From: Cordylochernes scorpioides
Taxonomy: Eukaryota > Arthropoda > Arachnida > Pseudoscorpiones > Chernetidae
Assembly (NCBI GenBank): GCA_030710605.1
Contig: CP092882.1
Coordinates: 22,330,446 to 22,394,445 of the forward strand
Length of the DNA stretch: 64,000 bases
Reading direction: 5' to 3'
Part shown: piece after piece, positions 53,966-64,000 of the stretch
Layout: each line of letters opens with the position of its first letter
Numbering within the stretch: the stretch's first letter is position 1
The notes under the pieces: model-generated
What the model saw: only the letters and a program-made list of their open reading frames with translations
Databases searched by the model: none
Told to the model about the DNA's origin: nothing
Program-made: the position numbers and the translations under genes

Positions 53966-54309
53966 AAGCCATAAGACCTTTACATTGGATCTTTTGAAAA
54001 ATAACTACGAAGCTTATTTGTGACTTCTATGAAATTTTGAATTTGTATAGTTTAAAAAGTACTTCATCCATAAATTAAAAAATTACTCTATATACAAAAT
54101 CTTTATATCCCCAAAGTGACGTACACATTGCCCTCATAGTTGTAATAAACAATTTTGACTGATTGGGAAAAATAATAGGTACAATTCAAAAATAAGAATA
54201 TGTTTGATAAAGTTTAAAAACGCATTATTTTATTAAAGTTAATTTTAAAACGGGATTTGAATTTGATTGATATCGAATAAATATGTACAAAATCTTTTTT
54301 TTTTTTTTT
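53966..54309. other. Intron sequence
   Basis: AT-rich, nothing recognised. Confidence 0.4.
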
Positions 54310-54465
54310 GAAGGAGACGGAATTTTGTTCCCACTTCATTATCTCGTGTATCTTCAATAAAGTTCACTGTGTATCAAATATCTTTCAGAGTTACTGCCTG
54401 AATCCCGATATACATGCTAAAAGGTACAACTTTCTTAAATTTTGTCTCCATGAGTGTATTGTACG
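54310..54465 (+). repeat. Single-unit relative of the 28153-28901 MITE
   Basis: TTATCTCGTGTATCTTCAATAAAG, CACTGTGTATCAAATATCTTTC, GAATCCCGATATACATGCTAAAAGG and CTCCATGAGTGTA match the start and one 76-bp unit of the longer element. Shows the form before the unit was multiplied. Confidence 0.8.
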
Positions 54466-55313
54466 ATGACATACTGGATTGCTATGTGATATTCATATGA
54501 AAAGGTGATGTATATATGGTAACTGCTCTATCTATTCTATGGGCCTCTTATCTTTAGCGAGCCTCTAACAATGGTCACATTAAAAACTATTTCCTGAGCT
54601 CAAGAAGAAAAAATTCCAACATCTAAGTGCCGCTCGCTTCAAATTATGAAAATGTCAGATCATTCTTTGCGGAAGAGCTAGAATTCTTGGGAGACAAACG
54701 GCTGATGGAGAGTAGATACATTTTTAATCTTCTTTCAGAAGTTTTTCGTCAAGAGTTTCAAGTCTGCTCACCTCAAATTATGTGAAGAAATCATAAAATC
54801 ATTCTTTGCTAGAAATCTTGGAAGACAGATGGCTGTTGGGAACAGACACATTGCTCATCCATGGTCATCTTCGTTCTTAAGTTTTAGTCAACTCTTTCAA
54901 GGATAAAGAAGTCCCAGATATCACTACCAACAAGATAAGCTTGCTAATGCTCATGGATTTTTTTTCCTGTTTAAAATCTAGCAGCCCACAACACTTGTTC
55001 CACGACACCATGAATAATATTTCTGGAAAAGAGGAACGTAAGGAGGCTATACAACATCAAGAATTTCTTGAAGACAGTAAGGCTGAGACTCAACGCCTTT
55101 AAGCCGAAGCCCCCTAAGCTAGCGGAGTATCGTAACAATTTCCAACATCTGGAATACGTCCTTGTTCAATTGTTTGGTCAACTATAAGCAAGAGTCAAAA
55201 AGGATTTCAATATCCGTATAATGTTGATCGACTCTTCTGGAATTTTCCAATTTCGCTAATATACTTCGCTGGTAAGTTAACATTCCTTTATGAAAAAGAA
55301 AAAGAGAAATTAC
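54466..55313. other. Intron sequence with a diverged duplication
   Basis: 54635-54740 and 54765-54875 are two diverged copies of about 110 bp (TCAAATTATG..., TCATTCTTTGC..., GGGAGACAAACGGCTG). 55000-55140 has short readable segments (an open frame from ATG at 55011 ends after 30 codons), but no supported exon. Confidence 0.4.
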
Positions 55314-55368
55314 CTGCTTCTCACTCCAAGTATGGCTCGGATAGCATACACCTTCATCTTCTCCTTGC
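55314..55368 (-). CDS. gprs: gprs-like BTB-BACK protein, first visible exon
   Basis: A 55-bp exon between TTTGTTTGCAG and GTAATT. Two bases finish a codon begun in an unseen upstream exon, then KEKMKVYAIRAILGVRS and two bases that join exon 53421. It encodes the BTB strand and helix K.YAIRAIL..RSRVF. The protein in this window adds up to about 374 codons including the stop, over seven exons (55, 142, 166, 95, 436, 83 and 147 bp). The start of the BTB domain and the first exon lie further right, probably beyond 64000, as I find no candidate in 55.4-64 kb. Confidence 0.8.
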
Positions 55369-55496
55369 CTGCAAACAAAGGTATAGGTTTAAATAGAAAT
55401 TCCACAATGTATATTTATATAGCCATGTATAGACAAGCATAGACAAAAATAGACATGTAAAGAGCCCATCTTTAAACCAATGTACACATTATTATA

Positions 55497-55704
55497 AAAT
55501 AAATAAAGCTTCCAGGGCTAAGTTTCTTGTTCAACTTTTATTTTCAAGCTTTCGGTCTTGTCAGCCCTTCAACAGGAGTATCACGTTAATAATTTAATGA
55601 TTAATTTATTAACGTGATACTCCTGTTGAAGGATTGGCAAGTGCTAAAGCTTGAAATTAAAAGGTAAACAAGGAACTTAGCCCTGGAAGCTTCATTTATT
55701 TTAT
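55497..55704. repeat. Foldback element
   Basis: ATAAATAAAGCTTCCAGGGCTAAGTTTCTTG and complement at the far end; centre TTAACGTGATACTCCTGTTGAAGG and complement around AATTTAATGATTAATTT. Two copies of one repeat joined head to head. Confidence 0.75.
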
Positions 55705-56151
55705 AATATTATAAATCAAGGAAAAACGTTTACATCTATATTTATAGAACTTACACCGAAATTATTCTTGGCAACAAAATAAATTTTGATTTTGGGTGTT
55801 TTCTACAGATGTTACAATCGTACTCTATATTTTATCTACTTTGTAAATACTCTCATTTTAGTGTGTGATCTTAAAATAAACTTTGTACTGGCTCTCTTCG
55901 CCCAAATGGGCGAAACACCCCTATCCTTATGTTTGATATTTCTTGTTTTCTAATTTTATATACGTATATATTTATATTTATTTTCCCCACGTGCAGCACT
56001 ATGTGAACTTTACGTGCAAGACTAATATACCTAAATATTTAGTGCAGATATCTTATATATTTCTTGTATCCCTTGTCTTCAAAATTTCGAGTATTACATG
56101 TTTTTTTATTACTTTTGTCTTCTTCTTATATCTTATTTTCGAAAATATTAG

Positions 56152-56267
56152 AGACGCGTATGATTCTTTTTAAACATAAAACAATTTCTATTGCCCTCCC
56201 ATTAATTTTTACATTGCAGTAAGAGCAGTAGAAATTGTTTTATTTTAAAAAATAATAATACGCGTCT
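56152..56267. repeat. Foldback MITE, family of 1414-1512
   Basis: AGACGCGTATGATTCTTTTTAAAC and complement to ACGCGTCT; interior TTGCAGTAAGAGCAGTAG. Confidence 0.75.
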
Positions 56268-56301
56268 AGAATAGTTTCGAATTTTGATAACATATAAAAT
56301 A

Positions 56302-57049
56302 CACTAAAAGGAGAAAATACACTACGTGACATTGAATTTGAAACATCAAGAGTTACTCGTAGTGGGAAAGAATTGTGAAAATCTCAATAAAGAGAGTACC
56401 ACAGTATTAAACAATAAATACTCTTCATTAAAACAGAATACACCTATACACTGAGCTACATCGCCGTCCACTCAAGGCGTTATTTTGTTTATCTCTCATA
56501 TACTATAAGTATTGAGGGCACTATGACGGCCCAACGATACACGGATGACATACTGCGGTCGGTGACGCTACCTTTCCTTCAGAGGATACCAAATGTCCTT
56601 TTCCAGCAGGATAACACTAGACCTCACACAGCATGCATCAGCCAACATGTCCTGTATGGAACCTCGGTGCTTTCATGGCCACCAGTCTCTCCTGATCTTT
56701 CATCTATAGAACACGTCTGGGACCTAATTGGACGTCGTTTACGTGCGCTGCCACAGCCGTGTTCAGAAGATGAACTGTGGCTGATGGTTGACAGGGCAGC
56801 TATTCCTCAGGACACCATCCTCATTGAGTCAGTACCAAGACATGTTGCTGTTTGCACAGCCATCCGCGGTGGTCCCATAGCATATTAAGTGTACGGCGAT
56901 TCACTCAGTGTATAGGTGTATTCTGTTCTAATAAATATAATTTATTGTTTGTTATTGGTACTCTCTTTATGCAGATTTTCACAACTTTTCTCCACTAATT
57001 CTTGATGTTTCAAATTAAATGTCACGTAGTGTATTTTCTCCTTTTAGTG
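56302..57049 (+). mobile_element. Tc1-like transposon, internally deleted
   Basis: Ends CACTAAAAGGAGAAAATACACTACGTGACATT and complement, about 50 bp with one or two differences, TA at 56300-56301 and 57050-57051. 748 bp, about half the usual length. Confidence 0.93.
56523..56888 (+). pseudogene. Tc1-like transposase, C-terminal part
   Basis: 121 codons in one open frame: MTAQRYTDDILRSVTLPFLQ, FQQDNTRPHTACISQHVL (second catalytic aspartate), SWPPVSPDLSSIEHVWDLIG (third acidic residue, E in SIEHVWD, in the expected DD34E setting). The DNA-binding domains and first aspartate are missing. The frame is clean to its stop at 56886-56888, so the loss is recent, but alone it cannot act as a transposase. 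Confidence 0.88.
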
Positions 57050-57179
57050 TATTTTATATAAAAGATAAATTGATAGTTTATTTAATATATAAAGGTGTTT
57101 TAACTTGAATCATTTACCACTTGTTGAATTATTCATATTTTTTACATATTCATTCACAATAAAGTACCAGTAACGAACA

Positions 57180-57345
57180 GTAAATGATCTTCATTTGAAC
57201 AGAATACACGGGCGGCTATACAGGAATGTCTTGGTACTGACTCAATGGTGTCCTGAGGAATGGCTGCCCTGTCAACCATCATCCACAGTTCATCTTCTGA
57301 ACACTGCAGTGGCAGCGCACGCAAACGACGTCCAATAAAATATAT
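57180..57345 (-). pseudogene. Tc1-like transposase fragment
   Basis: The minus strand reads IGRRLRALPLQCSEDELWMM and VDRAAIPQDTIESVPRH, close to the C-terminus of 56523-56888 but a separate copy in opposite orientation with no ends of its own. Confidence 0.85.
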
Positions 57346-57749
57346 TTATAAATAGCATAAACAGATGTATTGAAATATCAGAAATATACGACACAATATG
57401 GACAAATACTATCTCATAGATGTAGACACTCTTCTATATATAACACAATAGTTCACGAATTTATACAATTTAATTTGAAGTCTCGAGATATCATTCAACC
57501 AGCACGTATCATCCACCATGCATGTATATTTTCAAAAAGTTGTTTTTCACACAGAAATAATATAATATATTTTCCTCTCAATATATCATGAGTATTTGAA
57601 ACTTGAGTATAAGAGTATAAGAGACTTAACCCTGGAAGCCTTATTGTTTATAATAAATTATATAGTTATTTATAATATTTAAGGGAGAGGTGCTCTCTCT
57701 CTATTCTCTAAGTACATATATTTATTTAAGAAGCAAGACCAATAGAAAG
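57346..57749. other. AT-rich, nothing recognised
   Basis: No gene or repeat identified apart from GGGAGAGGTGCTCTCT near 57683, a scrap of the 6410-6757 family. Confidence 0.35.
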
Positions 57750-58030
57750 GACATATCCTGACCATTCACATGAGCATTTTTAGATGGCAGAGCGCCATCT
57801 AGTGGAGCAAAAATAAACTAAACATTGATTTAGCCTGTTCCCCTTATATTTAGCCAACCCAATTTCTTCATAAATCAAGAAAAAACATCCACGAACGTGT
57901 TTCGGGCTGTTGTCCATCGTCAGCATGGAGCAAGCTGTACAACTGCGACCAAAAATGTTTTGGTCCCAGAGGCTTCTTGAGAAACCAAGAAATGGGTATT
58001 TAAGGCCAAACTTGCGTAAATACGCTAAAC
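57750..58030 (-). mobile_element. Hammerhead-bearing element with damaged ribozyme
   Basis: Minus-strand copy: ACGCAAGTTTGGCCTTAAATACCC, CATTTTTGGTCGCAGTTGTACAGC, core CTGACGA (57915-57921) and GAAA (about 57902), then CGTGGATG. Stem I (CCATG/CGTGG) and stem III remain, but stem II (TGGACAACAGCCC) pairs poorly. Left side ends in the B-type sequence GCGCCATCTAGTGGAGCAAAAAT. Confidence 0.65.
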
Positions 58031-58847
58031 ATGTGAAAAATATATTAATGTGATTTTATATAATATTTTAAATTATAAATATAATATATTTATATTATCA
58101 ACTATATCATCAACTCTTCTTTTTTCATTGATATTAAGCCATGTGGAATAAATATATTTGATTATTTCAAAATATATATTGTATTTTACATATAACACCT
58201 ATTCTAAAATTCTTTTATTATAATGAAAGCTATTTAATAGTTCGAACAAATTCTGGAATATTTCACAAATATGCCATAAAATATTTGGCACACACACAAC
58301 TATTGTACAATTTTCTTAATTAAATGAAGTAATTAGTTGTATTTGAATGCATAAATATATTGAAAATTCAACCATTAACTTTTAGTAACCAATGAACAAT
58401 TTTCATCTACCAATAAACATTTTCAAATAGTGGGTAAAATACTCAAATATTTTGAAAGATAAACCGTAAATTCCTTCGCAAATATTCTTGACTCTTCTAA
58501 TATATCCCAATGTTTGGTAATATAGTCAAAATATTTGAAGTTGGTATCTTTATCCATCCATTTGATAATATTTTCATATTTGCTTTACTCCGTAATCTTT
58601 ATGTCTTCTCTCATGTATATACGGGATACAATGATTAACGCACATGTTTTCATATATTTAGTTAGTTTTACTTTATTAATACCTTAGTAATAATTGTATA
58701 ATTTTCCTTTCTTAGTTAAATGTATGCACAATATTGAATAAATTTTTTTATAGTTTCGCCAATTAATATCTTCAACAACCACCGTAGAATTGTCTTTTCT
58801 AATTATTAATAGCTTTTTACTTTTATATATGTAAACAAATTTTATTA
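58031..58847. other. AT-rich, nothing recognised
   Basis: No gene, repeat or motif that I can support. Confidence 0.4.
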
Positions 58848-59295
58848 TCCATAGTGTCATCATTCCCATAAATCCTTTTTTTTCCCGCCAAAATTACTCT
58901 ACTATTAAATGGAACACAGAGCGCCATCTATATTTTTAAAAGGATACTATTTTTTGTGCACCAAATTTATATAGTACAGTGGATTCTCTATATCTTACTG
59001 AAAACATATTGAAGACTTATTTTCTTCGATTCTTAGTCTTAAAAAACAGAACAGCATTGCAGATTGTATTTAGAAAGTTGGGCTTCTGTCGAAGATAAAC
59101 AGAGTATAAACAGAAAATTTGATTTTCCAGAAATTTATAAAGAATTCATATCTTAATTATTTGTAAATAACTATGTATATACTTTTAATTTACTCACTTA
59201 TTTTGCTTTAAAAATTTTATCATTAATTTAGAATTAATATGTATAGACCCAATTATTTACAATCACACTGTTGTATATAAATCTCTCTCTCTCTC

Positions 59296-59930
59296 TTTCA
59301 TATATAAATTAAAAATCTTTTCATTGGAACGCCATGAAACTTTGGGAAGTTATTTAGTATAGTACTGGGAAGGTTTCTGAAAAATAATTTCTTCAATATC
59401 CTTAGAGTTATTTGCAGATTTGTAGATTTTACTCGCAAGCAGCGCCACCATTGCGACGATGTTAACAAGTATTTTTATCTATAAGTTTTATTATCACCAA
59501 GTTTATTATCTTAAAGATTATTTATCAAAAGTAAGATTATCTCAGGATGACACGGCAATTTATTTGAGGCAAGAATAATGATACAATTCCAAGGCAAATA
59601 TACTATTCCTTTAACTTCCAATTACCGAGGGAACCAATTAATATTGATTTTATTCAACTTATCGAGTATTTTTCAAGGGATCGGGAAAAATGTTCACTAG
59701 ATAAAACGATGATTTTTAATGTAGAAATTAGGAAAGACAAAATTCAGGATGACACGGCACACAGGGCCCGGGAAAAAATGTTCACTTTATCGAGAGATTC
59801 AAATTTACGAGTTTCAAATTATCAAAATATATCTATTATTTTTTAAAATAAGTTTATAGAGAATTTCTTTAACAAATGTTCGTTAGACAAACCTTTACTC
59901 GGGTAAAACCCGGCTTTGCCCCTTAAAACA
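59296..59930 (+). mobile_element. Helitron, 3' end facing a second copy
   Basis: Related to 31002-33927: GGAAGGTTTCTGAAAAATAATTTC, CTCGCAAGCAGCGCC, TTATTCAACTTATCGAGTAT, ending ACTCGGGTAAAACCCGGC. The terminal CTAG is lost where it meets the next element. Confidence 0.75.
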
Positions 59931-60571
59931 ATTCTCTATAAACTTATTAAAAAAAAAAGATATATTTTAATAATTTGAAACTCGTAAATTTTAATCTCTC
60001 GATAAAGTGATCATTTTTTCCCGGTCCCTGTGTGCCGTGTCATCCTGAATTTTGTCTTTCCTAATTTTCTACATTACAAAATCAACGTTTTATCTAGTGA
60101 ACATTTTTTCCCGGTCCCTTGAAAAATACTCGATAAGTTGAATAAAATCATGGGCGTCTATGGAAGATGGACGAAGTTCCCGGAGGTCATCTTGGGCAAG
60201 CCCCCGCGAGGCTTTTTTCTTGTCTACTTGGCACAGCTGTGTCACCAACTCTGCCCCCGCGCGCCAGGACCTCTTGACCCCTCTGATTGGTAGGTGGGTA
60301 CTTGGACTGTCCATCCGGCCGGCGTCCGGACGATTACATTCTCTCGACAGGGGGTGGGGCAGACCTAAGCCTATCTCCGTCGCAAGGTGGCGCTGCTTGC
60401 GAGTTAAAGCTACAAATCTGCAAATAACTCTAAGGATATTCAAGATATTCAAGAAATTACTTTTCGAAAACCTTTCCGGGGATATACCTAATAATATCCC
60501 AAAATTTCACGGCGATTGGATCTATGGTTTTTGAATCTATAGAGTACACACAGACAGACAGACAGACAGAC

Positions 60572-60578
<7 letters not shown>
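59931..60578 (-). mobile_element. Helitron, inverted partner with GC-rich insert
   Basis: The minus strand starts near 60578 with (TGTC)n, TATAGATTCAAAAACCATAG and CTCGCAAGCAGCGCCACC, as in 31002-33927, and ends GTTTATAGAGAATTGTTTTAA. At 60150-60400 it carries a GC-rich stretch absent from its partner. An (AT)n run of about 65 bp follows at 60575-60640. Confidence 0.75.
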
Positions 60579-60638
<60 letters not shown>

Positions 60639-60639
60639 C

Positions 60640-60890
60640 TGTATATATACTGAATGTAATATTTAAATAAAAGATACAATTCTTTCATTGGCCTTGTAGA
60701 ACGAGAGTGGTGTACGCGTGCACGCATGTTCTAGTGAAAAACACAAACATCCTCGATAAAGAGAGGCGAGTTGCCCCTCGAAATATTGGAACAATAAAAT
60801 AATTATAAATCCAATATATACATATTTTTAAATATATATATTATATGTCTTAATTTCGATCAGATTTAATAACCAGCATTATTTTTTAGG
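60640..60890. other. Sequence between the inverted Helitron and the right arm
   Basis: Contains an ACGCGTGCACGCATG stretch and a TCGATAAAGAGAGGCGAGTTG block. Nothing recognised. Confidence 0.3.
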
Positions 60891-61105
60891 CCTAGGAATC
60901 GAAGAAAATATTATCTCAATATGTTTTCAATAAGATATCTTATAGAGAATCTCTCTACTATAAATTTGGCGCGCAAAAAACAGTATAATTTTAAAAATAT
61001 AGATGGCGCTCTGTGTTCTCTTTAATAATAGAGTAATTTTGGCGGGAAAAAAAGGGTTTATGGGAATGGTGACACTATTTATGGATAATAAAATTGGGGA
61101 CAAAA

Positions 61106-61752
61106 TGAATTTTAAATCCTCCTAAAATAAACATTTTAAACGGGAGAAGTAATTTTGAAAAGAAAGTGTATTCAGGGTAGTATGTAGTGAGAGAGAGAGA
61201 TATTTATAACCCAGGTTCTTGGAGTGCCAAATACCCGGAAGCTTTTTTTAAAGAGAATTTTTACAGTAATTTATTGTAGGCAGTATTGATATAGGCTCCG
61301 ATACAAGGTTTATATTTTACAAAAATCTAATTTTTATCAATACGTCACTTTAATGTGCCAAAAATTGCTACTCTTTTTACACAAAAAAGAAATGTCTTGA
61401 AAGAATTTTTATATTTTGACAAAGCGTTGTATGTAGTGTGTTTGTAATTGTTAAATTATTTAATAATGGAAAAATTTCTCTTATAGATTCTTTTAAACGA
61501 AATTAATCTAGTGAAAAATAGTATAAAAATGAAATTGTCTGGGTTCAAGTTGATAGATTAAGAAAAAAAAAAAGGCTTTTCCTGATCGTGCAACTAAAAG
61601 TTGCTGTTGACTTGCGCTATATGTCGGAATAAATGAAATACATTTTGGTTTTGAGATACCAGATTCCATATTCAAAGTCTATGTGTGAAATCAGCGCTCA
61701 TTCATAATGATGTGTACGCTTTTCTAGGTTGTCTCTATATTTTTATATTCCA
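61106..61752. other. AT-rich with an A-type element fragment
   Basis: 61563-61640 is part of the A-type hammerhead element (GCTTTTCCTGATCGTGCAAC, TGACTTGCGC). No gene. Confidence 0.45.
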
Positions 61753-62269
61753 CTAGCCGAATGACCCGGGCAACGCCCGGGTTTTACCCTATTAAATGTA
61801 CCCTATTCAAATACTATTCGTTACAATTATAAATTGGCGCCGTGGATGTCACTCTTGTGAAACGTCCCGCTCCAAACTTTGTGTCTGAGAAGCGATATTT
61901 TTATAGAAAGATGATCTGGCTTTTGTTTTCTGCTCGAATGAATGTTTTTCTGTTAGAATTTTGTTCCTGCATACAAAATAATGAACTGTTTTCACCCGTG
62001 GTCTCTGCTTTTTGGAATTTTTCCCGATATAATTTTGTATCTGATAATCAAACATGATACAGCATTATCGTCATCATCATTTTCTGACTAAAAATATATA
62101 GTTTTAATAATTGATTTATATATATTTTTAAAATAGCCTATCGTCTTCCCCGTTTTCTTTTACCTATGTATGGAAATTTTGGTTTGAATTAGTGAACTAC
62201 TGCGAATTTGTATACCGGACATACAAACAAACAGACAAACATTCAAACATTCATTTTTATATATAGAGA
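61753..62269 (-). mobile_element. Non-autonomous Helitron, 517 bp
   Basis: The minus strand runs A|TCTCTATATATAAAAATGAA to GGGTAAAACCCGGGCGTTGC, CCGGGTCATTCGG, CTAG|T. Sister of 32842-33480 at its 5' end and of 17405-17820 and 22957-23275 at its 3' end, so the ends are mixed between subfamilies. Confidence 0.9.
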
Positions 62270-62306
62270 TATTATAAAGGACTGCGGCGAGTGATTATAA
62301 ACAATA

Positions 62307-62600
62307 CTTAAAGTTACACCGCATAAGTTTCTTTTATTTTGTGAAAAATCAATATTTATTTCAAAGAGGAATATTTACTATTTCTAACTTTTTTGAATGA
62401 AGTATGAGAGGGTGAAAATATGAAGAGTAATGGCGAACGGAAAAACTTTTATTTACTTTTATTTTTCCGTTCGCCATTACTCTTCATATTTTCACCCTCT
62501 CATACTTCATTCAAAAAAGTTAGAAATAGTAAATATTTCTCTTTGAAATAAATATTGATTTTTCACAAAATAAAATAAACTTATGCGGTGTAACTTTAAG
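62307..62600. mobile_element. Long-arm foldback MITE with TA duplication
   Basis: CTTAAAGTTACACCGCATAAGTTTCTTTTATTTTGTG and complement, arms about 140 bp around CTTTTATTTACTTTTAT, TA at 62305-62306 and 62601-62602. Sister of 15210-15500. Confidence 0.9.
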
Positions 62601-62605
62601 TATAG

Positions 62606-62965
62606 AGATATAATATAAATGAGTTTTAAAAATGGTAAAAAAAAAATGCATCGCCCGGGAATCGAACCCGGGCCGCCCGCGTGGCAGGCGAGCATTCTAC
62701 CACTGAACCACCGATGCTTTAAAAAAATGACCATATTTAAGTATTTATTCCTTTCCGGAATAGTCCGCGTAAAAAAAAGTTCTTCAAATGGAAAAAAGAA
62801 ATAGCCAAAAATACTAATCAAAATGCAGCCGAAAATTTTCCTCAGGTTTATAAAAAGCGACATGCAAAATTTGGTACCAATTGGTTCAGTAGTTTTTGAG
62901 TTTATCGCGAAACAGACAGACAGACAGACAGAAATTTACTTATATTACTTATATATATATAGAGA
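62606..62965 (-). mobile_element. Helitron carrying tRNA-Gly, truncated
   Basis: The minus strand starts A|TCTCTATATATATATAAG, continues with GTTTCGCGATAAACTCAAAA (as at 29530), then the tRNA with the same 5' flank (GGAATAAATAC...AATATGG) and 3' flank (TTTTTAAAACTCATTTATAT) as in 22957-23275. The element stops next to the MITE at 62600; no hairpin end remains. Confidence 0.8.
62647..62717 (-). tRNA. tRNA-Gly (anticodon GCC), Helitron-borne
   Basis: 71 nt, same boxes and anticodon arm as the copy at 23059-23129, first base G as normal. One change in the 3' acceptor strand (GCGATGC for CCGATGC) makes a G:G mismatch at the last acceptor pair. Followed by a T run broken by one A run. The two copies carry different damage, so they decayed separately after copying. 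Confidence 0.9.
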
Positions 62966-63022
62966 TATATTACTGGGGCTCGTTCAAAACTTATATTTTA
63001 TTATAATGATTAATTTACGTGG

Positions 63023-63215
63023 TTAGCCTTTCTTGATTAATCAATAATGGGTAATTGGCCAATTCTGGAATAATTAAAAATCAACGAATAGTTGATATTT
63101 ATTACGATAGATGGAGCAGGCCATCAGCAACTTTCAATTGTACAATAAGGAGATGCCTTTTTTTCTTTCTTAATTTATGTACCTTATCCCAGTACAATAT
63201 CACATTTGTACTATT
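63023..63215 (+). repeat. A-type hammerhead element, ribozyme-less part
   Basis: ACGTGGTTAGCCTTTCTTGA, GGCCAATTCTGGAATAATTA, GTTGATATTTATTACGATAG, to CTTATCCCAGTACAATATCA. Starts just at the ribozyme cleavage side, as if the RNA began at the cut. Confidence 0.7.
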
Positions 63216-63496
63216 ATTCCAGATAATTTGTCTGTTATTATTTTTAAGGCGATTCAAATATTATGTAGAAAATATACATACAGAATAGATATCTTTATAT
63301 TGAATATGGAGTTTTTGATATTATAAAATGTATAAAAATGTTCGAAAATCTTGATATTAAAAAAAAAAAAATGTAATATCAAGAGCAAGTTTCAAGGATG
63401 TTTTATTTTAACATCTTAAGAAGAACTTAATTATGTGATTGAGTCTCAAGTCCTGTGTACCTCTTCAATCAGGCTTTTCTAAGATGGCCGATATAT

Positions 63497-63924
63497 TCTA
63501 TATACAGTTACGAGCGTCATTCCTCATCAGTCGTCTCTGTCACCGCTTTTTTTTTTGCTTTTTTTTTTGGAATGGCGCCCTCCTATTGGTTGGCTACGAT
63601 CACGCCACCTTTGCCCCCCCCCCCCCCCCCTATCATGCCTCCCCCACTCGCTCCTTCGTTTTTGTAACTATTGTTTTGGAGCGGGTCGCTCTTTAAATAA
63701 ATGCATATATTAGTTAATAACTAAATGGAATCCTCTCTTTCCTTTTCCCAGTAAGAGATGCCTACGGAAGCCAACAGTACATAGACAGATAAAGCACATA
63801 GGCTATAATTATTAACTAATATATGCATTTATTTAAGGCGCCAATCTATAATTGTAACAAATAGCATTTGAATCAAAACATTCAATCGGGTAAAACACGG
63901 GCGTTGCCCGGGTCATTCGGCTAG
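63497..63924 (+). mobile_element. Non-autonomous Helitron
   Basis: TCTATATACAGTTACGAGCG to AACACGGGCGTTGCCCGGGT, CATTCGG, CTAG|T. More than 90 percent like 17405-17820 by eye, including the poly(C) run CCACCTTTGCCCCCCC. Confidence 0.88.
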
Positions 63925-64000
63925 TAAAAGTATAAACACAAGTCAGGGAGAAGAGCTTCTTTTATACGAGGACGATGGTACAAGCTTTTGGGTAAGACGC

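Larger units (their letters stand above)
58848..61105. repeat. Inverted repeat, 190-bp arms, flanking a Helitron pair
   Basis: 58848-59040 (TTATCCATAGTGTCATCATTCCC... to ...TTTTCTTCGATTC) and 60890-61100 (GAATCGAAGAAAAT... to ...GGTGACACTATTTATGGATAA) are inverted copies, both with AGATGGCGCTCTGTGTTC or complement. Probably terminal repeats of one larger element. Confidence 0.75.

Noticed and set aside
55011-55103. Possible small exon starting MNNISGKEERKEA on the plus strand
   Set aside because: Short frame with no splice sites that continue it and no recognised family.
60090-60534. Open frames of 120 and 124 codons on both strands
   Set aside because: They cross the Helitron border and the GC-rich insert; the shared end HDFIQLIEYFSRDRE is element sequence also at 33555-33600.
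60575-60640. (AT)n run as a regulatory or origin element
   Set aside because: An ordinary microsatellite grown from the TATATATA start of a Helitron.

Overview
This is about 64 kb of an animal nuclear genome, AT-rich and dominated by repeats. Spliced exons with GT-AG borders, tRNA-Gly copies, an 18S rRNA fragment of metazoan type, Tc1/mariner, hAT, Gypsy, LINE and Helitron sequences all point to an invertebrate with a large, transposon-filled genome. An arthropod is the best guess, because one gene resembles the arthropod serine-enriched protein (gprs) family, but the sequence does not fix the species.

Only two host genes are supported. (1) On the + strand, the last two coding exons (1153-1285 and 5919-6039) of a gene whose C-terminus resembles HAUS5, a subunit of the augmin complex in mitotic spindle assembly. 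(2) On the - strand, seven exons of a BTB-BACK protein of the serine-enriched (gprs) type, running from 55368 down to a stop codon at 14024. Its reading phase agrees at every junction. Its N-terminal exons lie beyond the right end. The two genes converge. The exons total about 1.1 kb of a 41-kb span, and one intron (21800-51995) is 30 kb long.

Layout: 1-6.4 kb, end of the HAUS5-like gene with tandem LINE-tail repeats in its last intron. 6.4-14 kb, foldback MITEs and a 43-bp minisatellite. 14-22 kb, five gprs-like exons separated by Helitrons, MITEs and two minisatellites. 22-35 kb, an 18S rRNA fragment, tRNA-bearing Helitrons, a hammerhead-bearing retroelement, a Helitron holding a 32-bp minisatellite with a second Helitron inside it, and a dead mariner. 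35.4-47.2 kb, a nested stack: a foldback element holds a Tc1/mariner-superfamily transposon, which holds a LINE, which holds a Gypsy element. The three inner insertions have readable target duplications. 47-52 kb, Helitron starts, an LTR-like promoter region, hammerhead ribozymes and a 100-N gap. 52-55.4 kb, three gprs-like exons with minisatellites touching two splice acceptors. 55.4-64 kb, a Tc1 remnant, an inverted Helitron pair and more Helitrons, one with a second tRNA-Gly.

No transposon here looks able to encode an intact transposase or polymerase. The points most worth following are the Helitrons that carry tRNA genes, the hammerhead ribozymes with complete cores (best at 49183-49222 and 51261-51302), the MITE whose terminal repeat has been copied about eight times, and the association of minisatellites with the exons of one gene.
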